Source: JBFGWM01 sp041588495 | Lineage (GTDB): Bacteria > Pseudomonadota > Gammaproteobacteria > Pseudomonadales > JBFGWM01 | Length of the DNA: 9,113 nucleotides | Assembly (NCBI GenBank): GCA_041588495.1 | Contig: JBFGWM010000105.1 | Coordinates: forward strand, 1-9,113 | Direction of reading: 5' to 3' | In this document: positions 1 through 6,276 of the stretch, in pieces | How the letters are laid out: each line of letters starts with the position of its first letter | How positions within the stretch are numbered: the first letter of the stretch is position 1 | Program-made: the position numbers and the translations under genes | Notes under the pieces: model-generated | Database searches by the model: none | What the model was told of the DNA's origin: nothing | Seen by the model: only the letters and a program-made list of their open reading frames with translations

Positions 1-602
1 GAGAACAGCAATGGTTCGGGAACCTCCCGGGCATCGTCCGCCGACATGGACTCCCGGTTGTCCTGGTCGTAGTTCCATTTCCCACCCCGCGGCTCGCCGT
101 CCTCGACCAGCACGTCGAAGCGCTTGCGCATGCGGCGGTAGAAAAATCCCATGCGGTGCTGCTTGCCGGCCTCGAACTGCCTGGGGATCTCATCGAAGGG
201 AAGCAGGAAGTGCTCGCTGTCGAACTCGACGCACTCGCCGCCGGGAAACTTGAAACTGCGGAATTGGGCCAGCAGGCGATGCTCGTCCGGCCGTTGATAC
301 TCGAAACGCCGGATGCCGTGATCCTTGAGCAGATGATGCAGCAGGTCGGGAAGCGTCCCGAACTCCGCCGTGTCATCGAGGGTCAGGTGACGAACCGGTT
401 TCCCGGACGCCTCCAGCGACTCCGCGAAGGCGGACATGGCGGCGAAGAACGCGCACACTTTCTGCACATGGTGGCGGACGTAATCCGTTTCCTGCCGCAA
501 CTCGGCGATCACGTACAGGATTCCGGGGTCGTCGTCCGCGTACCAGGAATGCGCGGCATTCAGCTGGTCACCGAGCACCAGGCGGAGGGTATGGAAGCTC
601 AT
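1..602 (-). CDS. Cryptochrome/photolyase-related protein (PhrB/FeS-BCP type), N-terminal part, cut by window edge
   Basis: I translated this from the minus strand; the reading frame is open from the ATG at 602-600 to the left edge, giving 200 residues with no stop. Residues 6-14 read LRLVLGDQL, the typical start of the deoxyribodipyrimidine photolyase-related family (the PhrB of Agrobacterium is a known member). Residues about 153-182 contain FFYRRMRKRF, then GEPRGGKWNYDQDNR, which match the family block seen around FYREMRRK and GGRWNFDAENR. Family members bind FAD, a lumazine-type antenna and a 4Fe-4S cluster, and repair (6-4) photoproducts or act as blue-light receptors. The FAD and cluster ligands lie in the missing C-terminal half, so activity cannot be judged. 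The frame stays open upstream of this ATG, but the family homology begins right after it. The ribosome site is weak. The gene is 271 bp downstream of the signalling cluster on the same strand and may have its own promoter. Confidence 0.9.
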   Translation of the reverse strand, partial: MSFHTLRLVLGDQLNAAHSWYADDDPGILYVIAELRQETDYVRHHVQKVCAFFAAMSAFAESLEASGKPVRHLTLDDTAEFGTLPDLLHHLLKDHGIRRFEYQRPDEHRLLAQFRSFKFPGGECVEFDSEHFLLPFDEIPRQFEAGKQHRMGFFYRRMRKRFDVLVEDGEPRGGKWNYDQDNRESMSADDAREVPEPLLF

Positions 603-698
603 GAGGCAGGTTTCACGTCCGGTCTGACCACGAGAAACCCAGTGTACCCTGCGGGCCCCAGGCTCGCGCGGACTGCCGTGTGCCCTCATCCTCGTGAC

Positions 699-868
699 CA
701 CGTCAGCGAACCAGGCCACGGAGTCCTCACGATCGGCGCCGGCGGTGCCCGCGACGGCACCGAGGTGGTGAGCATCGGCGTGAAGTTCATGATTCAAATG
801 AGGGGATCGACAAGCCCATCGACGGACTCGACGGGGTCGAACTCGTGTACCAGCACGACCTGAAATAG
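699..868 (+). pseudogene. Possible frame-broken 3' remnant of a plus-strand gene, in the 603-873 gap
   Basis: The 271-bp gap between the photolyase and kinase genes holds no intact gene. On the plus strand, 699-791 reads like protein (GVLTIGAGG, then GTEVVSIGVKFM) with G/C at most third codon positions. From about 791 the coding-like signal moves to another frame and continues (DSNEGIDKPIDGLDGVELVY) to a TAG at 866-868, again with high third-position G/C. The alternating Gly and hydrophobic pattern recalls the last strands of an outer-membrane barrel, but I do not recognise a family. This could be a decayed gene with one frameshift, or chance in GC-rich DNA. Against it: the minus-strand frame of the photolyase gene is also open across part of the region, and codon-position bias can be mirrored between strands. 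No promoter or T-rich terminator was found in the gap. Confidence 0.2.
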
Positions 869-873
869 TCGAC

Positions 874-3306
874 CTAACCCGGTCCCGCCGCTCCCCCGAA
901 CAGGCCTTCCTCCGCGACCCGCTGCTCCAGTTCCGCAAACGTTGCAAGGATTGCCGCGCCGAGAGCCTCGATCTGCCCGGCCTCGCCCCGGCGACCGGCA
1001 TCCTCGAGGGCGAGGCAGGCGCGTGCAAGCCGCTCGGCCCCCACGATACGCGCCGCGCTCTTCATGCGATGCGCGACGAGACCCGCAGCGCACGCGTCTC
1101 CGGCGCGGACCGCCGCATCCAGCTCGTCGAGGTCGGGGCGCGCCGTCTCGAGGTATTCCCGCACCATGCCCGCCACCGACTCGGCGTCGCCGAAGATATC
1201 CCTGAGCCGGCGGGTGTCAAACACGGCGTCCGCATCGCCGGCATCACCCGCCGCCGCCAGGCCGGTATTTTGTTCCGCGGGCGCCGCGGACGCGGCATCC
1301 GGCTCCACATCGAGATAACGCATGACCTTGTCCTGCAGCAGTTCCATCGAGACCGGTTTCGACAGGTAATCGTCCATGCCGGCAGACTGGCAGCGCTCGG
1401 CCTCGCCGGAAAGCACGTTGGCGGTGAGGGCGATCACCGGGATGCGCGCAACGGCGCCCTCCCGCTGCCGCCTGCGCAGGCGGCGGGTGAACTCGTAACC
1501 ATCCATGACCGGCATGTGGCAGTCGGTCAGGACCAGTGCGTAATCGCCCGATTCGCATGCCTCCAGGCCCTCCTGCCCGTTGCCCACCACGTCGCACTGG
1601 AAGCCGAGCAGCCCAAGCTGCTTGCGGATCACCTTCTGGTTGGTGGGGTGATCCTCGACGACCAGGACCAGCTCCCTGCCGCGCATGGCCTCCTCCCGGG
1701 TGGGAACGCGTGCCCGCAGCACGGCGAACGCGGAAACGTCCCCCGAACCCGCCACGCTCTCGAGCCCGAACAGAACCCGCACGGCCCGATCAAGCAGGGT
1801 GGGCTGCAGGGGAATGCAGGACAGGCAGCAGAACTCCGGGGAGAAATCGCTGCCGCTGAGGTCGGGCGTTTCCGAAAGCAACAGCAGGGGTGCCAGTTCC
1901 GAAGATGCCGCCACCTCCTTGAGGTCATCCTTGCGCATGCCGAACTGGCTGCGCAGGGTCGCCTCGCAGACCACGACCATGTCGGGCCCGCCCGCCGAGC
2001 AGAGGTCGAACAACTCCGCCGTACTTGCAGGAAGGCTCCGTGGCACCGTGGTATGGAAGCCGAGGCTGTCGAGATAGGCCTGGAGCACGAAACGAAGGAA
2101 ACTGTTATCGCACAGCATCAGGGCCTCCCGGCCCAGGAAGCGGTCGCTGCTCAACTTGGGACGCACGACGGGAGCGTTCTGGATGTAGGTGACGCAGGTG
2201 CCGGCGCCCGCCTCACTGGTCAGGGTCAGTTCGCCACCCATCAGTTCGGAGAGACGCTTGCAGATGTTCAGCCCGAGGCCGGTTCCGCCGAAGCGCCGGG
2301 TAATGGATTCCTCCGCCTGCGCGAAAGGCTGGAACAGGTCACGGATCTTTTCTTCCGGAATACCGATCCCGGTGTCCCGCACCAGTACCGCGACCTGCTG
2401 GACTGCGGACCCACGCCCGACCACGCGCACCTCGAGATGCACGAATCCGGCGTCGGTGAACTTGATGGCATTGGTGAGCAGGTTGGAGATGATCTGCCGC
2501 CAGCGCACGGGGTCGATACGGTGCTCCAGCGCCAGTTGCGGATCGAGGAACAGGCCCAGTTCCAGGCCCTTGTCGTAGGCCCGCAACGCCATCACGTTGA
2601 CGATTGACTCGGTCAGCGCGCGAATGTCCACCGCGATGGGATCGATGCTCAGCTTGCCGGCCTCGATCTTGGAGAAATCGAGGATGTCGTTGATGATCTG
2701 CAACAGGGCCTGGCCCGAGTCGCGTACCGAGCGCAGCATGCTGCGCTGCTCGCGATCGAGCTTGCCGTGGGACATGATCTCGAGCATGCCGATGATGCCG
2801 TTCATCGGGGTACGAATCTCGTGGCTCATGGTGGCGAGGAAGTGGCTCTTCGCCTGGCTCGCAGATTCGGCCTCCACGCGCGCCTGTTCCAGGGCGCGGT
2901 TCTGCGCCTGCAGGGCCCGGCGCACCGACTGCATCTCCAGCTGCGCCATGACCTTGTGGCGCAGGAGGTAGGGGACCACCGGCTTGACGATGTAATCGAT
3001 CGCACCGGCCCGAAAGCACGCCTCCATGTCCCGCTCCCCTTCGCGGGCTGTGAGAAAGAGGATCGGGATGTCGCCGGCCTCCTCCGAGTCGCGCAACAGG
3101 CCGGCAAGCTCGATCCCATCCATCTCCGACATGTTCAGGTCGAGCAGGGCCAGCGCGAATTGATGCTCGAGCACGAGCGCCAGCGCCTCGTTGCCGGACT
3201 CCGCCGTGACGACCTCGACGGGGAGGTCACGGAAGATGGTGCGCATGGCATACAGGTTCGCTGGCTCGTCATCGACGACCAGTACCCTCGAGGACGCCTC
3301 ATTCAC
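874..3306 (-). CDS. Soluble hybrid histidine kinase: REC-HisKA-HATPase-pseudoREC-REC-HPt
   Basis: This 810-aa multistep phosphorelay kinase starts at GTG (3306-3304), supported by GGGAG at 3317-3313 with a 6-nt spacer. Domains: receiver 7-122 with acidic D12/D13, phospho-acceptor D56 and K108; a helical linker about 122-150; HisKA with SHEIRTPMNG and phospho-His H162; HATPase with the N box around N279, DTGIGIPEE at 311-319 and GGTGLGLNICK at 340-350; a degenerate receiver about 392-515; an intact receiver 545-665 with E551/D552, D595 and K650; and a C-terminal HPt about 695-798 with HRMKSAARIVGA, phospho-His H746. The REC-HPt tail follows the order known in BvgS/EvgS-type kinases. There is no signal peptide, membrane segment or PAS/GAF sensor, so it should be cytoplasmic and take input through the first receiver or a partner. 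Expected flow is H162 to D595 to H746 and then to a partner receiver. It is last in the cluster, 69 bp after the EAL gene. The middle domain lacks the acceptor Asp (C447-E448 at that site) and the conserved Lys, and carries a CCxxC cluster at 493-497. Confidence 0.95.
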   Translation of the reverse strand: MNEASSRVLVVDDEPANLYAMRTIFRDLPVEVVTAESGNEALALVLEHQFALALLDLNMSEMDGIELAGLLRDSEEAGDIPILFLTAREGERDMEACFRAGAIDYIVKPVVPYLLRHKVMAQLEMQSVRRALQAQNRALEQARVEAESASQAKSHFLATMSHEIRTPMNGIIGMLEIMSHGKLDREQRSMLRSVRDSGQALLQIINDILDFSKIEAGKLSIDPIAVDIRALTESIVNVMALRAYDKGLELGLFLDPQLALEHRIDPVRWRQIISNLLTNAIKFTDAGFVHLEVRVVGRGSAVQQVAVLVRDTGIGIPEEKIRDLFQPFAQAEESITRRFGGTGLGLNICKRLSELMGGELTLTSEAGAGTCVTYIQNAPVVRPKLSSDRFLGREALMLCDNSFLRFVLQAYLDSLGFHTTVPRSLPASTAELFDLCSAGGPDMVVVCEATLRSQFGMRKDDLKEVAASSELAPLLLLSETPDLSGSDFSPEFCCLSCIPLQPTLLDRAVRVLFGLESVAGSGDVSAFAVLRARVPTREEAMRGRELVLVVEDHPTNQKVIRKQLGLLGFQCDVVGNGQEGLEACESGDYALVLTDCHMPVMDGYEFTRRLRRRQREGAVARIPVIALTANVLSGEAERCQSAGMDDYLSKPVSMELLQDKVMRYLDVEPDAASAAPAEQNTGLAAAGDAGDADAVFDTRRLRDIFGDAESVAGMVREYLETARPDLDELDAAVRAGDACAAGLVAHRMKSAARIVGAERLARACLALEDAGRRGEAGQIEALGAAILATFAELEQRVAEEGLFGGAAGPG

Positions 3307-3327
3307 TGACGTCTCCCGGCCGGGGTA

Positions 3328-3369
3328 TGTCCCGCTTTCCGGCTGCGCCGCGCGTGCACAGCGGGGACA
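3328..3369 (-). promoter_or_regulatory. Intercistronic stem-loop between the EAL gene and the hybrid kinase gene
   Basis: TGTCCCGCT at 3328-3336 pairs with AGCGGGGACA at 3360-3369, giving nine base pairs with one bulged base and a GC-rich loop of 23 nt. In the transcript it lies just after the EAL stop codon (3376-3378) and ends about 10 nt before the kinase Shine-Dalgarno (3317-3313). There is no T-run, so it is unlikely to be a standard intrinsic terminator. It could stabilise the upstream message or tune kinase translation; this is inference from position and pairing only. Confidence 0.35.
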
Positions 3370-3375
3370 CTCCCA

Positions 3376-4560
3376 TCATCGCGCATGGTCCCAGTCTGCG
3401 AGGTCAGGCCCCGGCATCGGCCGACCGGAATAAAAGCCCTGGCAGAAATCGCAACCCTGCCCTTGCAGGTAATCCCAGTCGTCCTTCGACTCCACGCCTT
3501 CGGCCGTTGTGACCAGGTCGAGCTTGCGGGCGAGTTCCAGGCTGGATTCGACGATCGCCTGCAGGCGCGGATCGCCGCACACGCCGTGGACGAAGCTGCG
3601 GTCGATCTTGAGCTCGGTGAACGGAATCTGGTTGAGCTGCTGCAGCGACGAGTAGCCGGTACCGAAGTCGTCGATCGAAAGGCCGAAACCCTGCATGCGG
3701 AACCGCACCAGGTTGGCCGCTGCCTGTACCGGGTCCGCCGCGATTGCGCTTTCCGTGACCTCCAGGGTGACCATCTCGGCGCTGATCCGGTGCTCTTCCA
3801 CCAGGCCCACCAGGCGACCGAACACGCCCCGATCCGACAATCCCGTGGGCGAGAGGTTGACCGACACCTTGATCTCGCGGCCCTGGTCCAGCCAATCGCG
3901 ACACTGGCGAATCGCTCCGCCGGCCATGATCTCGGTCAACTGGTCGAGGATGCCGGCCTCCTCGAGAAGCGGAATAAACTCGCCGGGAGAGACCAGTCCA
4001 CGAGCCGGATGGTTCCAGCGCGCCAACGCCTCCACGCCGTCCAGGGCTTGGTCGCTGAAACGGACCTTGGGCTGGTAATAAGGCACGAACTGCCGGCTCT
4101 CCAGCGCCGCCTTCAGTTCACCGACCGAGGGCCGCTGCGTGCTTTCGCGAACCGCGGGCTGACGGGGGCGGTGGCGCTCGTGCCGACCCAGGAGAACCGC
4201 GATCTGGTCGGGTTCGACCGGCTTTTCGAGCTTGCCGAGGACCGAGATACCCCTGGCCTCTGACACGCGCTCCACCGTGTTCACGAGTCCCGGCTCCAAG
4301 CCACTGGCGAGAATCAGGCTTCCCGGGAAACCGCGATCACTGAGCTGGGCGATGAACTCGACACCGTCCATGCCCGGCATCTGCAGGTCGAGGAATACGA
4401 TGTCCGGCACTTCCTCGGCGAGGTGCCGGAGCGCCTCCTCACCACCCGCGGCCTGGCGAATGCATGGAACGTTTTGCTTGCGCAGGAGGCTCACCAGGTA
4501 CTGGCGCTGGAACGCGTGGTCCTCGACTACCAGCACCTTCAATTCCTCCTTGGGTTTCAA
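3376..4560 (-). CDS. Response regulator with EAL domain, predicted c-di-GMP phosphodiesterase (RocR-like architecture)
   Basis: This 394-aa protein has a receiver at 7-126 with E13/D14, acceptor D58 and K113, a short basic linker about 127-145, and an EAL domain about 147-390. The EAL catalytic set looks complete: E177-A178-L179, N235 in SVNLSP, E267 in LEVTES, D297-D298 in IDDFGTGYSSL, K318 in LKIDRSF, E354 in TAEGVE, and Q374 in CQGFYSGRPMP. By family knowledge these residues bind Mg2+ and c-di-GMP and hydrolyse it to pGpG, so the enzyme is predicted active and controlled by phosphorylation of D58. The length and order match RocR of Pseudomonas aeruginosa (REC-EAL, about 392 aa), which works with hybrid kinases; orthology is not shown here. 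Translation starts at TTG (4560-4558) behind a strong Shine-Dalgarno. It sits between the dual-receiver gene (76 bp upstream) and the hybrid kinase gene (69 bp downstream), the likely phosphate donor. Cytoplasmic; no membrane segment. Confidence 0.95.
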   Translation of the reverse strand: MKPKEELKVLVVEDHAFQRQYLVSLLRKQNVPCIRQAAGGEEALRHLAEEVPDIVFLDLQMPGMDGVEFIAQLSDRGFPGSLILASGLEPGLVNTVERVSEARGISVLGKLEKPVEPDQIAVLLGRHERHRPRQPAVRESTQRPSVGELKAALESRQFVPYYQPKVRFSDQALDGVEALARWNHPARGLVSPGEFIPLLEEAGILDQLTEIMAGGAIRQCRDWLDQGREIKVSVNLSPTGLSDRGVFGRLVGLVEEHRISAEMVTLEVTESAIAADPVQAAANLVRFRMQGFGLSIDDFGTGYSSLQQLNQIPFTELKIDRSFVHGVCGDPRLQAIVESSLELARKLDLVTTAEGVESKDDWDYLQGQGCDFCQGFYSGRPMPGPDLADWDHAR

Positions 4561-4566
4561 ACTGTA

Positions 4567-4573
4567 CCTCCCC
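4567..4573 (-). promoter_or_regulatory. Strong Shine-Dalgarno that fixes the TTG start of the REC-EAL gene
   Basis: The minus strand reads GGGGAGG from 4573 to 4567, six bases before TTG at 4560-4558. The receiver fold begins directly after this codon (LKVLVVEDH from residue 8) and no in-frame ATG fits better, so the strong site supports a true UUG initiation. Confidence 0.75.
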
Positions 4574-4636
4574 TGCCGCAGCGGTGGCGCATGCCGCTCA
4601 CCTCGTGAACATTCGCACCGCGACCCGTCACCGGTA

Positions 4637-5806
4637 TCACGGTGATTTCTCGAGGATCGCCTGTACCTGCGTGACCAGGCGTTCCTCCACCGGGGGCTTG
4701 ATCTGGTAGCCGTCGATGCCGAGCCGGACCAGGTTCTCCACGGTGGATTTTTCCGCGACGCCGGAGAGAACGATCACCGGGATCCGGCGGAGCCGGGGAA
4801 CCGCCCGCATGCGTCGCACCACCTCGTCCCCGCTGATATCCGGTAGCACCAGGTCCAGCAGGATCAATTGCGGTGATGCGCCGTTTGCCTTGCGAATGGC
4901 GTCGGCGCCGTTGCTCGCCCATACCACCTCGTAGCCGTGACGGACCAGCATGGCCTGGGTGACGCGTGCTGAAAAAGGCTCATCCTCCACCAGCAGGATG
5001 GTTGCCGAGCGGCGCAGCGAATCGGCACAGGTGTCGTGAAGGGACCCGACCGCGCTGGCCTGCCGGGTGACGTGCTCGTCAATCCACTCCACGACCCAGT
5101 TCTCGAGTTCCTCGCCCGCGACCTCCAGCTGCCCCTGCACCGCCTCGGCAGCCTGCGTTCGCAGGCAATCACGGACCCGGTCGACCCAGGCGGACGATGT
5201 ATCGCCCTCTGCCGCTTCGAGTTGCCGGCCCACTGCCTCGATGCGCCCGCCAATCTGCGCCCCGATCTCCTCGAGCCTGGCGCGGGTACGCTGCACGAGT
5301 TGTCTGGACTCGTCTCCGAAAGCGGCGTTGAGTTCCTCCATTTGCGCGGCGGTCCCCCCGACCGTGCGCATGTCATCGCGCATCGCCGCGATGTTGCGTT
5401 GCGCGCGCCGGTAACGGAGCCCACTGCGGATGGCGAGCTGCAGGCGGTAAGGATCGTAGATGGGCCGGAACAGGACGTAGTTGTCGAATGCCCCGCTGTC
5501 GCACAGTTCATATGCCTCGCGCAGTTCCTGCTTGTTGCACAACAGGATCATCGCGGGCAGGTCATCGCCCTGCTCACGGTCGAACTCGGTGACCAGTCGT
5601 TCGCGAAGCTCCGCCGAACTTTCCACCGATTCCGCGCACACAATGACCAGTTCGTAACGTGCGCCCCGACGCAGGCGGACGGCCCGGCCCTCTCCCAGCG
5701 CGGTATCGAACTCGCTGGTCTCGGAACTGACCCATTCGACGACCTCGCCCAACGTGCTCCGGCTGTCACCGACAACCAGGACCGGCCGACCCTCGGTACC
5801 GCTCAC
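4637..5806 (-). CDS. Dual-receiver response regulator: degenerate N-terminal receiver, helical linker, canonical C-terminal receiver
   Basis: This 389-aa protein ends in a clear receiver (268-385): E274/D275, acceptor D318 in LLDLVLPD and K370 in YQIKPP. The first about 125 residues look like a second receiver that has lost chemistry: VVGDSRSTLGEV opens like a receiver, but the acceptor strand LVIVCAES has C57 where Asp is expected, and LFRPI has R114 where the conserved Lys normally sits. Residues about 130-265 are charged and helical, probably coiled-coil, with several Trp (207, 237, 241) near the end. There is no enzymatic or DNA-binding domain, so it is likely a phosphate acceptor, scaffold or partner-binding switch. 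The start is GTG at 5806-5804; an in-frame TAG at 5821-5819 rules out a longer protein, and only a weak AGG precedes it. Its GTG overlaps the TGA of a possible 71-aa upstream ORF in the sequence GTGA, suggesting translational coupling. It appears to lead the three large signalling genes. The exact partner cannot be read from sequence. Confidence 0.85.
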   Translation of the reverse strand: MSGTEGRPVLVVGDSRSTLGEVVEWVSSETSEFDTALGEGRAVRLRRGARYELVIVCAESVESSAELRERLVTEFDREQGDDLPAMILLCNKQELREAYELCDSGAFDNYVLFRPIYDPYRLQLAIRSGLRYRRAQRNIAAMRDDMRTVGGTAAQMEELNAAFGDESRQLVQRTRARLEEIGAQIGGRIEAVGRQLEAAEGDTSSAWVDRVRDCLRTQAAEAVQGQLEVAGEELENWVVEWIDEHVTRQASAVGSLHDTCADSLRRSATILLVEDEPFSARVTQAMLVRHGYEVVWASNGADAIRKANGASPQLILLDLVLPDISGDEVVRRMRAVPRLRRIPVIVLSGVAEKSTVENLVRLGIDGYQIKPPVEERLVTQVQAILEKSP

Positions 5807-6018
5807 CGGGAACCTGCGCTATCGATCAGGACGGGTCGGCCCGCATCGCGCATACCCGGCAACATCGGCGGAACGGCGCGCCCGAAAACCGCCGTGAATT
5901 CAAAACGAACTGACGGGCGTATGAGCGCCTCGCGGCGCGACCACGAACGGATTTTGCAGGATACAGTTTCAGAACGCCTGCCGGCACTCGATACCGGAGC
6001 ATGAAACTTCGCATGCAT
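5803..6018 (-). CDS. Possible small leader protein (71 aa) coupled to the dual-receiver gene
   Basis: An ATG at 6018-6016 follows GGAGG at 6031-6027 with an 8-nt spacer, one of the better ribosome sites in the window. The frame runs 71 codons and its TGA (5805-5803) overlaps the GTG start of the next gene in a 4-base GTGA junction, typical of coupled genes. The product is basic, with many Arg in its first half, has no membrane segment, and I recognise no family. Third-position G/C is lower in the first half than in neighbouring genes, and the protein has no clear fold signal. A TTG at 6033 would add five residues but lacks its own ribosome site. It may be a real small protein, a leader whose translation sets expression of the downstream gene, or chance. 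Confidence 0.4.
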   Translation of the reverse strand: MHAKFHAPVSSAGRRSETVSCKIRSWSRREALIRPSVRFEFTAVFGRAVPPMLPGMRDAGRPVLIDSAGSR

Positions 6019-6107
6019 CGCGGCAACCTCCAACGGCCTCGGGACTACTTGTTCGCACCAATCTTGGTATGTAAATCATGAAACTGCAAGGTATATTAGT
6101 ATTTGTT

Positions 6108-6136
6108 TATTTAAAATTAAATGATTCTTTGTTCAA
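6108..6136 (-). promoter_or_regulatory. Candidate sigma-70-like promoter for the signalling cluster
   Basis: On the minus strand TTGAAC (6136-6131; four of six matches to TTGACA) is followed after exactly 17 bases by TAAATA (6113-6108; three of six matches to TATAAT). A start near 6101 would leave a leader of about 80 nt before the small-ORF ATG at 6018 and about 295 nt before the dual-receiver GTG. The block is so AT-rich that chance matches are likely. Confidence 0.35.
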
Positions 6137-6263
6137 TTATTTTTTGTTTCTGCGCGACGCCCGACGCCAGCCAGTTGCAGCCGGCGGCAAGCGAATCAAA
6201 CGTGTACGGGATGGGGAAGAGACACGGGCGCCGCCTTTCGCTAGCCTAGGCCTGGTCCTGGAA

Positions 6264-6268
6264 GGGAG
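6264..6268 (+). promoter_or_regulatory. Ribosome binding site deciding the ceramidase-family start
   Basis: GGGAG at 6264-6268 lies 8 bases before ATG 6277-6279. A GTG at 6268 in the same frame would overlap this site and has poorer spacing to any purine-rich stretch, so the ATG at 6277 is preferred; the difference is three residues. Confidence 0.6.
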
Positions 6269-6276
6269 TGGAAGAG

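Larger units (their letters stand above)
6019..6276. other. Divergent intergenic region with AT-rich core
   Basis: This stretch separates the minus-strand signalling cluster from the plus-strand ceramidase-family gene. Its core, 6061-6150, has only 19 G or C in 90 bases by direct count, in sharp contrast to the GC-rich DNA on both sides. It is the most likely site for divergent promoters and possibly for nucleoid-protein binding. A TATATT at 6092-6097 could be a plus-strand -10 box, but I see no well-spaced -35 partner. A 12-bp palindrome, ACCAATCTTGGT, lies at 6057-6068. An ATG at 6078 opens a plus-strand frame that runs out of register into the ceramidase gene; I do not regard it as coding. 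Confidence 0.7.

Noticed and set aside
603..689. Upstream extension of the photolyase start, for example the in-frame ATG at 689
   Set aside because: The frame is open, but the extra residues are low-complexity and Arg-rich, there is no spaced Shine-Dalgarno, and family homology starts at the ATG at 602.
156..863. 235-codon plus-strand frame over the photolyase gene
   Set aside because: Bases 156-602 are antisense to the photolyase coding sequence. Only the part beyond about 699 shows independent coding-like character and is reported separately.
1069..2607. 512-codon open frame on the plus strand, opposite the hybrid kinase
   Set aside because: It lies entirely antisense to a kinase with clear motifs; its His/Gln/Ala-rich product has no recognisable domain. 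Long antisense frames are common in GC-rich genes.
4628..4645. TCACCG/CGGTGA hairpin over the dual-receiver stop codon as a terminator
   Set aside because: The stem is only six pairs and has no T-run, and the next gene is 76 bp away on the same strand, so termination here is unlikely.
5036..6004. 322-codon open frame on the plus strand, opposite the dual-receiver gene
   Set aside because: It mirrors the codon pattern of the real minus-strand gene, has no ribosome site worth noting and no recognisable fold.
5803..6018. Small ORF as a PilZ c-di-GMP receptor
   Set aside because: An Arg-rich piece (RREALIRPSVRF) looks vaguely PilZ-like, but the RxxxR spacing does not fit and there is no D/N-x-S-x-x-G motif.
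6244..6251. GCCTAGGC palindrome upstream of the ceramidase-family gene
   Set aside because: Eight bases of symmetry is expected by chance in a window this size and has no half-site repeat nearby.
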